From NCBI GenBank assembly GCA_963281255.1, contig OY725504.1:682001-746000 (forward strand): DNA of 64,000 nt. Reading direction: 5' to 3'. The notes beneath the pieces were generated by a model, which saw only the letters and a program-made list of their open reading frames with translations, had not been told where the DNA came from and searched no databases. Source of the DNA: Aphrocallistes beatrix. Taxonomy: Eukaryota; Porifera; Hexactinellida; Sceptrulophora; Aphrocallistidae. Within the stretch, counting starts at the first letter, position 1, and each line of letters begins with the position of its first letter. Positions 1-10,049 of the stretch are shown here, one piece after another. The position numbers were made by a program, and so were the translations under genes.

Positions 1-110
1 AATTAGGCATCTTGACTCGTCCCGTCCCGGAAATTAGGTACCTGATGGTTCCGTCCCGTTCCGGAAATTAGGCATCTTAACCCGTCCCGTCCCGGAAATT
101 AGCCATGCCC
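1..110. repeat. Truncated copy of the GGGCATGCC foldback repeat
   Basis: The first 110 bases are tandem units of CCCGTCCCGGAAATTAGG joined by short spacers such as CATCTTGACTCGT. They end in a degenerate terminus, AGCCATGCCC. The same units make up the elements at 9871-10040, 19927-20116, 35604-35749 and 36092-36143. The left end lies outside the window, so no target duplication can be read here. Confidence 0.8.
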
Positions 111-146
111 TGATTATACGCATATTAGTGACTATGTTGTATTAGG

Positions 147-2088
147 ATGATTAGAGGATTGTTAAGAGCTCGACTATGCAAACACACTTCCCATCAGATG
201 TACTACAAACACTTCATTCACTCGGATAGACCATTAGAAACTACACACACGAGTCAGCCCGAAAGTTCCTATAAATCCTCTCTCCTTCTGACTCTAGTGC
301 TGGGAGCAGTGATTGGGTATCTCTACAATAAGCGAGATAAGTTTAGTAGTGTAGCTGTTGACACGAATGTACACACACAACAGAACTTCACACCAGTCGA
401 ACTAACCGCAGGCAAGAAGTTATCCAGACAGGAGAAATCTTTCTCTGAGAATGCAAGTTATATGTGCCAAGGTGTCCTCTACATGTCTCCAGCGGAATTC
501 TTGAAAGTTGTGACGAAAACTGGACACGATATATCTGAAGACAATACTTCTATCATTAAAGTTAAATTGAAGGAAGCTAATAAATGGCTGTCAGTGACTT
601 CGAAGAGATCTAGTAACCAGGATAGATTCCTTCGAGACGTCTGGAGCAAAGGGTTCCTGTCTTACCCAGACTACAGGTTATTAGTCTACGTACACCCAAT
701 ATCTTCCATTAAAAATAGTTATATTTCTAATCTATTTCTGAAATCAGTAACATTTAATGGAAATATTCTAATAATTAAATCAAAAGATTCCAAAAGTTCA
801 TATGAGGAAAGAAATCAATTCCAAGCGAGCGAAGTTTCGTGAAAATTTCGCTTGCGGAATTGGTTTTTCCTTCTGTGAACTTAGAATATTTGCATCAATT
901 AGTAGTGAGATGAGACTTTTTTTAATTTTAAGGTGTTAAAATTATAATTATATTAGAAAAGTTATTTTAATTATCTATATTTTGTATGAATCCACTTGAT
1001 ATATTTAACTTTTATAGATTTGCTAATTGACTCAGTTATTCATTGTAGATTCCTGCTTTCCGCACTGATCAAGCCTAAGAACCATTTCAAGGTCGCTTTC
1101 AACATATTCGACAGAGACAAGAGCGGAGATATAGAACTAAGCGAGTTCATTCAAGTTCAGAACTCCATTCTGGGTCGCGTCCCGGAAATATTAGATCCCA
1201 GAGGCTCCCAATTCAAATCCTCTCTTCTCTTGCAACTTTTCGGAAGGGACGGAAAGGGGAAATTATCCTTTGAGGAATTCTCTAAGTTTATAGACTCTCT
1301 TCAGAGAGAAGTGCTGCACTTTGAGTTCAATAAATATGCGAAGGGGAATGCAACTATTTCGAGTGAAGATTTCGCTCAATTAATTCTACAATACAACACT
1401 CTTCCTCTCAACCATATCCGGGTGAGAAATAGCATATTTCAGTAACATGTTAGGATAGGAAAAATATAGGAACTTTCGAATGAATTCAGAGTAATTACTG
1501 GATATATTCCGAACTGCAGATGAAAAATTAGGTCCATGATAAATTAATTCGGAAAAATAATATACAAGATAAAGTTATGAAAATGATTAGCATCTAGGCG
1601 TTTATGTTAAAATCACGTAGAATTTCCTGAAAAGTTGACACATTTGAAATTCATTAAAATTTAAATTCAGATGTTGAGTAGAAATTTTTATTTTGGTTTA
1701 GTCTCGATTGCATCAGAGGTTCGGAGAGAACATGAGGTCTCATCCGGAGTTTGATTTCTCTCAGTACGACCAATTCAACACTCTCCTACTCAACCTCGAA
1801 GACTTCTCTACCCTCCTGAACATATACACTGTCCCAGGGAAAGGTGTCAAGAAAAGAGAGTTTAATCAGGCAGTCCTGATATCCTGTGGCCTCAAATTCG
1901 ATCCAGACCTGCTGGAGGTTCTGTATGCCATATTCGACAAGGATAGAGACGGATTTCTGAGCTATGACGAATTCCTGGACACCATGGCCAGGCGCCAGAA
2001 GCGAGGATCCGCTGTGGGTGGGCGTGGGTGGGAGAGGTACAGGACCTGTGTCCGGAGCAAAGTTAGAGCTCAGAGTAGAGTTGTTTGA
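147..2088 (+). CDS. Mitochondrial calcium uptake protein, MICU2/MICU3-like
   Basis: Regulatory EF-hand subunit of the mitochondrial calcium uniporter, expected in the intermembrane space. I join three exons: 147-676, 1049-1421 and 1702-2088. All junctions are GT-AG, the frame stays open, and the product is 429 aa, close to human MICU2. The N-terminus is basic and followed by a hydrophobic stretch (about residues 50-68), consistent with mitochondrial import and a membrane anchor. The first canonical EF-hand loop is DRDKSGDIELSE (residues 198-209) and the second is DKDRDGFLSYDE (380-391); both keep their calcium ligands. Motifs such as FLSYPDY before EF1, LSFEEFSKF and LEDFSTLLNIY match the family. 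AATAAA lies at 2128-2133. I cannot decide between MICU2 and MICU3; MICU1 fits less well. Confidence 0.9.
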
Positions 2089-2557
2089 AATGTTTGAAAA
2101 TTAAGATATCTCCGATATTCTATTTTTAATAAAGGTCCGACACACTTCATTATGTAGAACGCTTAATAGACTATAGACACGGAAACGAATAAATACCGCC
2201 GCTTATTAATGTAGGGATTTTATCCCCCCCCCCCCCCCGTTAATTACATTTAGTGATTTGACAATTTTTATCTAACACCAGCTTCTTATGTATGTTTTCT
2301 ATTGGCTATTTTCCATCTGAATCCAATGGAATGTTCCATCCTAATTATAGTTAATCTGGTCCATAATACTATGTACTACATTGATTAATTTCTGTCCACC
2401 AACCAACTACCCTGATTATTCGGGGTCCTAGAGTATGTTGTGAAACCTTCAGTTTAGTTTTTTTATATTCTGGGTTCAAAATAATCTACCTTTATTCGAA
2501 CATAGCTAAACACCATTAAATGTATTATCCAAGACTTTAGAATCGAGTGTGTGATTA
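2089..2557. other. Intergenic region, MICU to TMEM237, with a poly-C run
   Basis: AT-rich spacer with no supported gene. It holds the MICU polyadenylation signal (2128-2133) and a run of 15 C at 2224-2238. The promoter of the downstream gene should lie here, but I see no clear TATA box. Confidence 0.6.
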
Positions 2558-4017
2558 ATGGCCACGAGTATAGATGAACATATTTCACCCATCACCCCAC
2601 CACCATTAGAGGAGAGTCTAACAACTAACCTAGCAACGGATCCCGACCTGAACTATGACTTTCCTCTCCCGGACATATCACCGTCTCCTTCGCCCCCACT
2701 CGTGAGTGCCGAGGCGATGAGGAGTGTGCTGAGAGCGAGATTGGATCCGATTCTCACTTCTCCAGATGAGATTAAACCGATTCGGAAGAAGAAAAGGAGA
2801 AAAGTTCTCAAACAGTCTCCTTCTGTGCGCATTGAGTCTGCTCTGGACACAACAATTAACCGCCCTCTACCTCCCCTAGACACAGACGAGATCAGTGAGG
2901 GGTGAGTAGTGCTATCGGAACTTATTTCACTGATCGGAACAAATTCACTTATCCGAACGATTTTTTCGAACATTGGAACGAGCTGTTCAGATTAGCGAGG
3001 GTGTACTGTACTCAAATTATGCATCAGTTGAGAAGCTTAATTATCCTTTCCAATAGACTCACCCATGATCTTCCCTCGAATTCCAAAGCTCCTTTCCATC
3101 ACCAGGCGTGTGTTCTCACACACCCTTACGAGCCAGTGCAGCTGATCTCACAGGAAGATATCTGCACGGAGTCCTCCTTGATCGGCAATCCCATCACCTC
3201 ACAGCCCCAGCAGGGACAGCTTCTGATGCGGTCTGAGAGAGCTTTCGTGGAGAGAAAAGACGGACGTTTCGTTCCGTTAAGCGATGATACTAAAGTGCGA
3301 AGCAGCACTGCTCTACACTCGTGGAGTATCATTGGAGGCGTTTCTCGTGTAACACTAGCCCATGTCTGCAACGCGGTTTTTAACACTTTAGGATTGGTGG
3401 CTTCTAGCTTACTGGCAGGAGTGTCAGCATGGCATGCAGTCTTAATATTCACTCTCGCTTCCTATGCGAACCTGGATCTTAACCTAGTGGCAAACCTGTC
3501 TAAGCTCTCCCTTCCCTCCCACTCACTCTTCTGCTTCCTCTCCTCCATCACGGTGGTCTACATAGCTGATAGGATTGATGTTGTCAGATTGGATAAGCAA
3601 TTCATCGCAGAGATATTGAAGCTGAGGCGGATAGGCACTCTCTTCAGTATATTCGCGCTTTTACTCACTTCAATTTCTCTCATCATAACTCTGTCCATTA
3701 TGTTCTTAGACCTACAAATTCACTATTTCTCTCTCCCAGAGACAAACGGTTGGAGATTTCTATGGACGGACTTGATTGCAAACTCTAGTGTTCCTCCTAC
3801 CAACTGCCCCACATCATTATACACACACAATTCCGAGTTCTTCTCTCCTATCTCCGGCCAGCCAATCAGTGAGAGAGTGACGGCTGTGAAGATCTTGGTT
3901 CTGATCAGAGCAGTGCTAAACTTGTGTGGATGGATAATGGTAATCTCGAGTCCGACTCAAAACAGATGGCATTCACACCTTAAGGAATTGCTGGCAGAGG
4001 AAAGCAACAGTGTTTGA
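2558..4017 (+). CDS. TMEM237: TMEM237, ciliary transition-zone membrane protein
   Basis: TMEM237 is a tetraspan protein of the ciliary transition zone; human mutations cause Joubert syndrome 14. Exon 1 is 2558-2901 and ends at the donor GGG|GTGAGT. The best phase-compatible acceptor is TTTCCAATAG|A, giving exon 2 at 3057-4017 and a 434-aa product (human 408). Another in-phase AG at 2989-2990 is possible. The N-terminal third is proline/serine-rich and disordered, with a basic patch (RKKKRRK). Family landmarks are AFVERKDGRFVPL before the membrane region, LGLVASSLLAGVSAWHAVL in TM1 and VVYIADRIDVV after TM2. Four hydrophobic helices are visible. The gene converges with WDR83 across a small element. 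The identity rests on recalled similarity to the human protein. Confidence 0.86.
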
Positions 4018-4068
4018 TGAGAATTCAAGTGTTTAGTGTGTATTCATTTCATGCAGTTGATATATATA

Positions 4069-4231
4069 CAGGTGACTCCGCTTAATCGGGACACTTTGGT
4101 CTCGGATATTTTGTCCCGATTAAGCGGAGTTCCCAATTAACCGATAAAATTTAGTATAACTTCTATGTATCATTCCGTTCCTGGAGACTTGTCCCGATTA
4201 TGCGGTTGTCCCGATTAAGCGGAGTTGACTG
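4069..4231. mobile_element. TA-flanked MITE, CAGTYGACTCCGCTTAAT family, copy 1
   Basis: A 163-bp element with terminal inverted repeats: CAGGTGACTCCGCTTAATCG on the left and GATTAAGCGGAGTTGACTG on the right. It is flanked by TA (4067-4068 and 4232-4233). Further copies lie at 26333-26527, 35886-36013, 37076-37232, 47254-47440 and 59845-59991, with a fragment near 62832. Terminal CAG and a TA duplication are typical of pogo/Tigger-type non-autonomous elements. It sits between the convergent 3' ends of TMEM237 and WDR83. Confidence 0.85.
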
Positions 4232-4265
4232 TATTGTATTTATTAACTAGCGAATTAATTTTATC

Positions 4266-6146
4266 TTAATTTACTTCCATTTCCGGCCAATTATCTCCCT
4301 TCCAGATCTTGGCATTCCCAATGCTCCCAGCGGAGAGCAGACAGGAATGTTCATCGAAATAATCCAGCGAGTAAACTACATTCTTTTCCGTCCCGTGACT
4401 TAATGACGTCACCACCTGTTGAGTCATTAGGTCCCAGAAGTAGATCTTCCCTTCCTCTGATCCGCTAACCACGTAAGCGTCCGTCGGACTCAGCGCAACG
4501 TCCACCTTGTAGTCCTTGTTCTTGTGTCCTGGAAGAGTTGCGAACTATAAATAGCTCGCGTGGTGTTCAAATCGAACAACAGTTTTAAGAATTATTCGTT
4601 GCAGGTAGACTCGGAATGAGGATTGGACCATTTTGGACAAATCGTATTATGGTTAATAGAAGGTAAAGCTAATTATGGCCAAGGCCTACCAACCCCATTG
4701 GAGCCTACGCATAAGGTTTGTACATGGGTGTTTACCTAGGATTTTCCAGTCCGGCGCTTGTTTTAAATGTGATAAAGGTTACATGGCACCCAAACAGGGG
4801 TTTATCTTGAAATTCCAGATGCACCAAAATAGAATCACCCTTCAAGCACCTTGGCTCCTCGGACGATGCCAGATTGGCACTTATAAGTGCCGACCTAAAT
4901 AAACCCCTGGTTTGGTAAACCAGCCTTAAGCGAGTACACCCGTGTACCTGTGTAGACACAGAGCGGGTCTCCATTGGTCTTGTCCAGGAGTCGGATGTTA
5001 CCGTCCAGCCCTGCCACGATGATGCAGTGTCTGTCGTGGGAGTGGCGGGCCGAGGGGGCGGGGTGCTTGATGTGGAAGAGGGAGAGTTCTCCCGCCCGGA
5101 TGTCGTAGCAGCGAACCACGCCGTCAATGCTGGAAGTCATAATCTCCTGCTCAGTCAGGTCTACGCTGGAAATGCTGTCTGTAGCCTCGTCTAGCACCTG
5201 TGTGGATAGCCAATGAACTCCCATTCTCTTAACCCAGTGGCGGGAAACCTTAATCCTTAAGTGGGGCAGAATTGGGTCTCGCGGGCCCCAGATCTGTCAG
5301 TTCTTGTTACGGTCACATCACCATGGCCGTAGCAAGAACTGACATTAGAACCTATATGGAAGCAATGCAACAACTAAAATTATACTAATAAAAGCAAAAA
5401 TAAGTAAAATAAATTGAATCATCATATAATAATTATAGAAAATATATTGATATTCAGCATCAATTTCACACCAAAATTAGGCGGGCCCATTTTGTATTAC
5501 AACCACTAACGCGGGCTCCATAATAGAGTGTTTTGGAAGAGTCGCGGGCCATCAAATTTAGTCTCGTGGCCCCAAATGGCCCGCGGGCCCCAGGTTTCCC
5601 ACCGCTGTCTTAATCGTATGTATACATGTATGCACGCAGGGCTGTTGACAGAAATTATGCCCCCCTGGTAAGATTGCTACCGCTAGTTATGTATCAAATA
5701 ATTGGACGATGACCGGATACCTGAATTGGTTCCACACTTCTGGCCTTACAGTCCCAAATCCTAGCGGTCTTGTCGTAGGAGGCAGACACAGCTACGGAAG
5801 AGTCGTTATTGAACGAAACGCAGTTAACCCTGTGCTCGTGACCTTTGAACTTCCGGATTACTTTGCCAGTGGAAACATCTGTTAGCAGCACTATCTTGTC
5901 CATGCCACAGCTGATCAGTGTAGCATTGTCATGGGAAGCAGCCGCTCCCAAAACTTCCTGTGTGTGTCCAGTGTATTTCTTGATAAGTTTCAGTTTGTGT
6001 GGGTTCCACAGAGCTACCAGTCTGTCCGCACCACATGTGAGGCAGTAATGTCCATCTTTATTGAAAGCCACGCATCGAACTGGGCCCTCATGACCCCCAG
6101 TCAGCTCCCCATGCAGACGAGTCGGGATTTTATCCTTGAAAAGCAT
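4266..6146 (-). CDS. WDR83: WDR83 / MORG1, WD40 scaffold
   Basis: WD40 beta-propeller known in mammals as a MAPK-organizer scaffold that also associates with spliceosomes. Read on the minus strand, the exons are 6146-5721, 5197-4948 and 4528-4266, all GT-AG with matching phases (0, then 1). They encode 312 aa against 315 in human. Propeller landmarks are GHYCLTCGADRLVALWNP, KFKGHEHRVNCVSFNND, ARIWDCKARSVEP, GVVRCYDIRAGEL, NIRLLDKTNGD, GHKNKDYKVDVALSP and KIYFWDL. These line up with human WDR83 along its length. AATAAA on the minus strand is at 4244-4239. Intron 1 carries a hAT-like MITE (5235-5607). The ATG is preceded by an acceptor-like TTAG, so a 5' non-coding exon is possible. A TTAA-flanked element begins 26 bp upstream of the ATG. 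Confidence 0.93.
5235..5607. mobile_element. hAT-like MITE in WDR83 intron 1
   Basis: A 373-bp element with inverted ends CAGTGGCGGGAAACCT and AGGTTTCCCACCGCTG. It is flanked by near-identical 8-bp duplications, TCTTAACC (5227-5234) and TCTTAATC (5608-5615). Terminal CAGTGGCGG with an 8-bp duplication is characteristic of hAT elements. GC-rich GGGCCC blocks near both ends contrast with an AT-rich centre. No ORF of note. Confidence 0.88.
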
Positions 6147-6783
6147 CTAACTTGGATCTGAATATAATTAACGTAGAATGCCCACTGGGGACACAGTGTC
6201 CCCGATATCGCGGATGTCTCCCAGCCATTTTATATGGCAGTGGAGGTATTAAAAAGTACATGACACATGTGCCTACGGTACACGACACATGTGTCTATGG
6301 CATAGGCGTAACATTACACTTAGCCCGGGGGTCAAAAAAATCAATCAAACAATAATTAATACTGGTTTCAGAGCACAAACATCGATCATTCTGTCACAGT
6401 CGTCATTGACTCACACATCGAAGATATTCTCATTAGGCTCATACGTAGGTATGCTATGTAGAAGGTTTAGTCTAGTACGAGTAGTCACTTATTGTTTGAA
6501 CTCAAACTTTATACGGTTTACTTATATGTCGGCGAAAAACTCCCATAGAAAATGTACAGATCGCCGACATATAAGGAAGTGGAAACCGCCGCCAAATAAG
6601 TTTTCCCAACTTTTAGTTCTCTTACTCTCAAACGTGTCCTTGTTAGTTTACTTTTGACTTACCAACTAGGGTGTATATAAAGTTTGATTTATCGGCTAAT
6701 CGTGAATGTCAACGGCTATAGATACACAACACTTAGTTGGGGAAGACGGTGATAGGAAGACAATTTGTAAAATGTCATGGAAA

Positions 6784-6922
6784 GTGTTGTGTTGTGTTGT
6801 GTTGTGTTGTGTCGTGTCGTGTCGTGTCGTGTCGTGTCGTGTCGTGTCGTGTCGTGTCGTGTCGTGTCGTGTCGTGTCGTGTCGTGTCGTGTCGTGTCGT
6901 GTCGTGTCGTGTCGTGTCGTGT
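6784..6922. repeat. Pentanucleotide array, (GTGTT) then (GTGTC)
   Basis: About five GTGTT units run directly into about 22 near-perfect GTGTC units, inside the TTAA-flanked element. The apparent ORFs across it are translations of the repeat, not genes. The clean switch from GTGTT to GTGTC suggests later amplification of a mutated unit. Confidence 0.95.
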
Positions 6923-6976
6923 CTCGTCATATATAGTCGTGTCATATATTTAAAATATTTTAAATATATGAAACAC

Positions 6977-7045
6977 TAGTGTTTTAGCGCATGCGCTAAA
7001 ATGAAAACAGCGCATGCGCTAAAGTAAAACAGCGCATGCGCTAAA
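6977..7045. repeat. Three palindromic GCGCATGCGC units
   Basis: TTTAGCGCATGCGCTAAA-like palindromes occur three times with AAAACA-type spacers. TATTTTAAATATATG flanks the cluster on both sides. Evenly spaced perfect palindromes of this kind could bind a dimeric protein, but no function can be assigned. Confidence 0.85.
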
Positions 7046-7058
7046 ATATTTTAAATAT

Positions 7059-7214
7059 ATGGATCGGGAAGCCGTCAGGGATATCTCGAAGAAGGCTACG
7101 ACTCTAGCACAGGCATTGAATTCCCTTTCTGAAGTGCTGGACCCCCTATTGATACGTTTAGTGCTCACAAACCATCATTCGAAGTGTTACTCGGGACTCA
7201 AAGCATGTGTATAG
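7059..7214 (+). CDS. Small ORF of 51 codons inside the TTAA-flanked element
   Basis: An ATG follows the palindrome cluster and opens a 51-codon frame (MDREAVRDISKKATTLAQAL...) ending TAG. Its composition is fairly protein-like (amphipathic, leucine-rich, no low complexity), unlike the surrounding repeats. I recognise no family. It may be a captured exon or remnant of a longer element-encoded protein, or chance. Confidence 0.25.
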   Translation: MDREAVRDISKKATTLAQALNSLSEVLDPLLIRLVLTNHHSKCYSGLKACV

Positions 7215-7306
7215 ACACATGTGTCATGTACCGTAGGCACATGTGTTGTGTACTTTTTAATATATGGGCAGTGAAGACATATACATGTTGGGCATTCTAT
7301 AGTTAA

Positions 7307-8869
7307 ATGGCATTATTTCCTAACCCGAGCGCATTAGAAGTAACCAAAGGTTTTATGTACTCCGATATCCTCCGAAATATTAAGGAGTGCTAGCCTGTTT
7401 TCATATCTAAGTAGTTCATTCAAGAGGTTGAGCTTATAAAACCATCAGAGATATTGAATTGTAAGACTTGTTTAAATAAAGGAAGAATTTCTGAAATTCG
7501 GGGTTCCATCCTGAGAAATGTAATTTTATTGGGGGTAATTATGAACTAGAACACAATCAATACAAATAAAATTAACATACAAGTAGTAAACAAATAATGG
7601 CGATGTGAGATCTCGTTTGGAGGTGAGCGGTTTGATACTCTGTTAAGACAAAAAATTCTCTCTTCCAATCGTTCTTTGACAGACGACAAAGGTGAACTTG
7701 TGGAGAGAGTGAAGGAGAGGAGGGAACTCTAACAGGAACATCAGGAATTGGTTCCTTGGACAATCAGTAAATCAACTGGAGGTAATCAGAAGTCTCAAAC
7801 TACGTTAAACTGATTCATCTGAGAGAAGCAGTGGAGTACAGTAAGAGAAAATAACCGCTTGTCATGAAAGAGGTTAAGAAGTAGGATGTTATAAGAGATT
7901 GGGTAACAACCTCCAATATCCCGAAGATATCAAAATATTCAATAATCAAATATTTGGCTGACTCAAAATGATGAAAACATCCATGCATTCGGCATAGAAC
8001 ATAAATTCCTTCATTCCATCTTCCTTCAGACTTTAGAGGGTAGAAATTTATAATACCTAACGGTCCCTTCTTCACAATAGATAAAGGGGGTAACTTTATT
8101 GTCAGAGAGGAGCACATGTCTCCAGGATTCAACTACAGGAGAAAATATGTAGATACACTTGCGGGAGAATCCTATTTCTTCCTGGAGGAGTTGCTATTAT
8201 AATACTGAATGTATTGCCGTCGTCATTTCTGACTCTTTAGAGTCGTAAAACTTCAATTTTACTAGTAATTATGAGGAATAAGGAAGGGAGGATTCTAATA
8301 TCGCTATTGGCATTTTAATTTAGGAAATACTAGTAATTTCCTTTCAGTCTCGTGGCTAATCCCTCAATTAATTGGGTATTTACCAACTTTACAAATTAAG
8401 TCGAAATAGATGTAAAATGAAATTATGGTTGACTGGGAGTATTGGTGCGAATCTTTAATAGCGATTTCGCATTAATTAAGATATACGGAGGGAGTCAGGA
8501 AACTTAGGTACTTTTAATTAAGAATAATTTCGTTCGTAAAAAGCAATATTACAATGTAATAATTTATTTCTCCAAATATATTGCATTTTATAAACCTATA
8601 ATTGTGAGATGAATATAGTATCGACAGGTTATCTACCCTCACAAAAAAATTTTCTTGGCTGTAATTTCCAGTCATTTGATGAAGATTCCAGAGTTCTTAT
8701 TTAGTTTCACTAGTATAAATAGAACTTTCTAGAAGAGAAGACTATATATTATATAATAGTGAGATTACGTCTATACTATCAAAAGTAACCACCAACCACT
8801 ATATAGTATCCACTAGAGAAATTCTATTGAATATATACGCACATACCCATTATAATACTGAGATTTACA
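7307..8869. other. Intergenic region with unassigned minus-strand ORFs
   Basis: AT-rich DNA upstream of the RNF gene. Two minus-strand frames (7763-7572 and 8132-7815) have local coding-like composition, and the second is preceded on the minus strand by a good acceptor (TTCTCCTGTAG). I recognise neither product and cannot chain them convincingly. The 3' part (about 8740-8870) is likely the RNF promoter; a TATATATTATATAA stretch lies near 8744. Confidence 0.35.
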
Positions 8870-9637
8870 ATGGCAAGTACTGCACTAACAAAATATACGT
8901 ATCACTGCTACGATTGCGAAGATCTCTTCGACTTGAATGTAGAAATATTGGAACCAACATGTACCAAGTGCGGAGGTGCATTTGTCGAGTTGAAATCGAC
9001 ACAGAGCACAGAAAATGATGATGATTTTTCACGGTTCATGGATATTTGGGAAGAGAACGTTTCAGTGCCAGAGGTCCCTCAGACTCCTCTACCACCCCCA
9101 CCCCCTCGAACGCACCACCATACCCATATCATAATCGGGAGGGAGCCTGGGTTTTTTTCATCAATGTTTCCTCCCCCAATCCCTCTTCCTTTCGGACCAA
9201 TGGGCCAACCCAATCCGACCAACTCTGACCCAACAAACCCACCATCTGAAACACAGTCCAATACACTACCGCCACTAATCGGGCCGCGCCCGGTCCGGCA
9301 AGTCATCGTGACCAATTCATTTCCAAATTTTTTGACGATGTTCCCCATGGAGGACATGCTCACGCAGTTCCTGAGTCAGCTAGGAGACAACGGGCCCCCA
9401 CCTGCCGCTAAAGACCTAATCGACTCTCTCATATCGGTTGACATCAGCGATCAAGATGTACAGAAAAGCTTGGAGTGCGTTGTCTGTAAAGAAGAATTCA
9501 AAAGAGCAGAGAAAGCATTGAAACTGCCATGTGAGCATGTCTACCATAAAGACTGTATAATTCCATGGTTGAACATCCACGACTCCTGTCCTACATGTAG
9601 GACCCCGATCAATACCGTTAGCTCTGCACAGAATTGA
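8870..9637 (+). CDS. RNF126/RNF115-type RING-H2 E3 ubiquitin ligase, intronless
   Basis: E3 ligase of the RNF126/RNF115 (BCA2) family, which in mammals ubiquitinates client proteins and links to BAG6-dependent quality control and receptor trafficking. The 255-aa ORF is uninterrupted. The N-terminus carries a zinc-ribbon: YHCYDCE (from residue 11), then CTKCGG near residue 32. The middle is proline/histidine-rich with PPPPPP and THHHTHIII, as in the family. The C-terminal RING-H2 is CVVCKEEF ... LPCEHVYHKDCIIPWL ... CPTC (about residues 203-243), with every zinc ligand present. The start at 8870 gives the expected MASTALTKYTYHCY N-terminus. Vertebrate orthologues have several introns; this copy has none. 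Confidence 0.92.
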   Translation: MASTALTKYTYHCYDCEDLFDLNVEILEPTCTKCGGAFVELKSTQSTENDDDFSRFMDIWEENVSVPEVPQTPLPPPPPRTHHHTHIIIGREPGFFSSMFPPPIPLPFGPMGQPNPTNSDPTNPPSETQSNTLPPLIGPRPVRQVIVTNSFPNFLTMFPMEDMLTQFLSQLGDNGPPPAAKDLIDSLISVDISDQDVQKSLECVVCKEEFKRAEKALKLPCEHVYHKDCIIPWLNIHDSCPTCRTPINTVSSAQN

Positions 9638-9861
9638 GAAAAACACAATTGGCCTTCACATCTTGCTTGGTACATAATAATCAGTGTTAATCACAACATT
9701 TGATCAGTTTACAATTCTCCTTCCATTATATTTAATGAATTTGTTAAAGTATTTATGGTTTACTCTGTTAGGTCTTATGGGGGGTACATACACGTTATAT
9801 TATTAACTTTTATGAAGTTTATTAAATTGAATTATATGAAAATATAATGTTCCATGCAGGC
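9638..9861. other. 3' flank of the RNF126-like gene
   Basis: AT-rich 3' flank with no canonical AATAAA; ATTAAA is present near 9821. The foldback element follows. Confidence 0.5.
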
Positions 9862-9870
9862 CTTCATTTG

Positions 9871-10040
9871 GGGGCATGCCTAATTTACGGGACGGGACGG
9901 CATCCCGTCCCGTAAATTAGGTACCTAGATTTTCCGGGATGGTCCCGTCCCGTAAATTAGGCATCTTAACCCGTCCCGTCCCCGTAAATTAGGCATCTAG
10001 ATTTTACGGGACTATCCCGTCCCGTAAATTAGGCATGCCC
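9871..10040. mobile_element. GGGCATGCC foldback element, copy 2
   Basis: Inverted ends GGGGCATGCC / GGCATGCCC enclose repeated CCCGTCCCGTAAATTAGG units in both orientations. A perfect 9-bp duplication, CTTCATTTG, flanks it (9862-9870 and 10041-10049). This copy has diverged at one base (TAAATT instead of GAAATT) in all of its units, so the units have been homogenised within the copy. About 9 bp of target duplication points to a Mutator-like or foldback mechanism. Confidence 0.88.
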
Positions 10041-10049
10041 CTTCATTTG

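Larger units (their letters stand above)
6172..7302. mobile_element. 1.1-kb TTAA-flanked composite element (piggyBac-like ends)
   Basis: The element is flanked by TTAA (6168-6171 and 7303-7306), and its ends begin with GTAGAATGCCC / GGGCATTCTA. Subterminal inverted repeats extend over about 110 bp. They include ATTAAAAAGTAC and CACATGTGCCTACGGTACA on the left and their complements at about 7199-7260. A 115-bp deletion derivative with the same ends and TTAA flanks lies at 56627-56741. TTAA duplication is the signature of piggyBac-type insertion, but no transposase is present. The interior holds a pentanucleotide array, three palindromic units, a hairpin (about 6520-6581) and a 51-codon ORF. 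The element abuts the 5' end of WDR83. Confidence 0.8.

Noticed and set aside
2902-3056. Apparent frameshift joining two TMEM237 ORFs
   Set aside because: A consensus donor (GGG|GTGAGT) and an in-phase acceptor (TTTCCAATAG) explain the frame change as a short intron. No sequencing error or pseudogene needs to be assumed.
6706-6979. ORFs with VVSCRVVSC repeats
   Set aside because: They translate the GTGTC pentanucleotide array in different frames and are not proteins.
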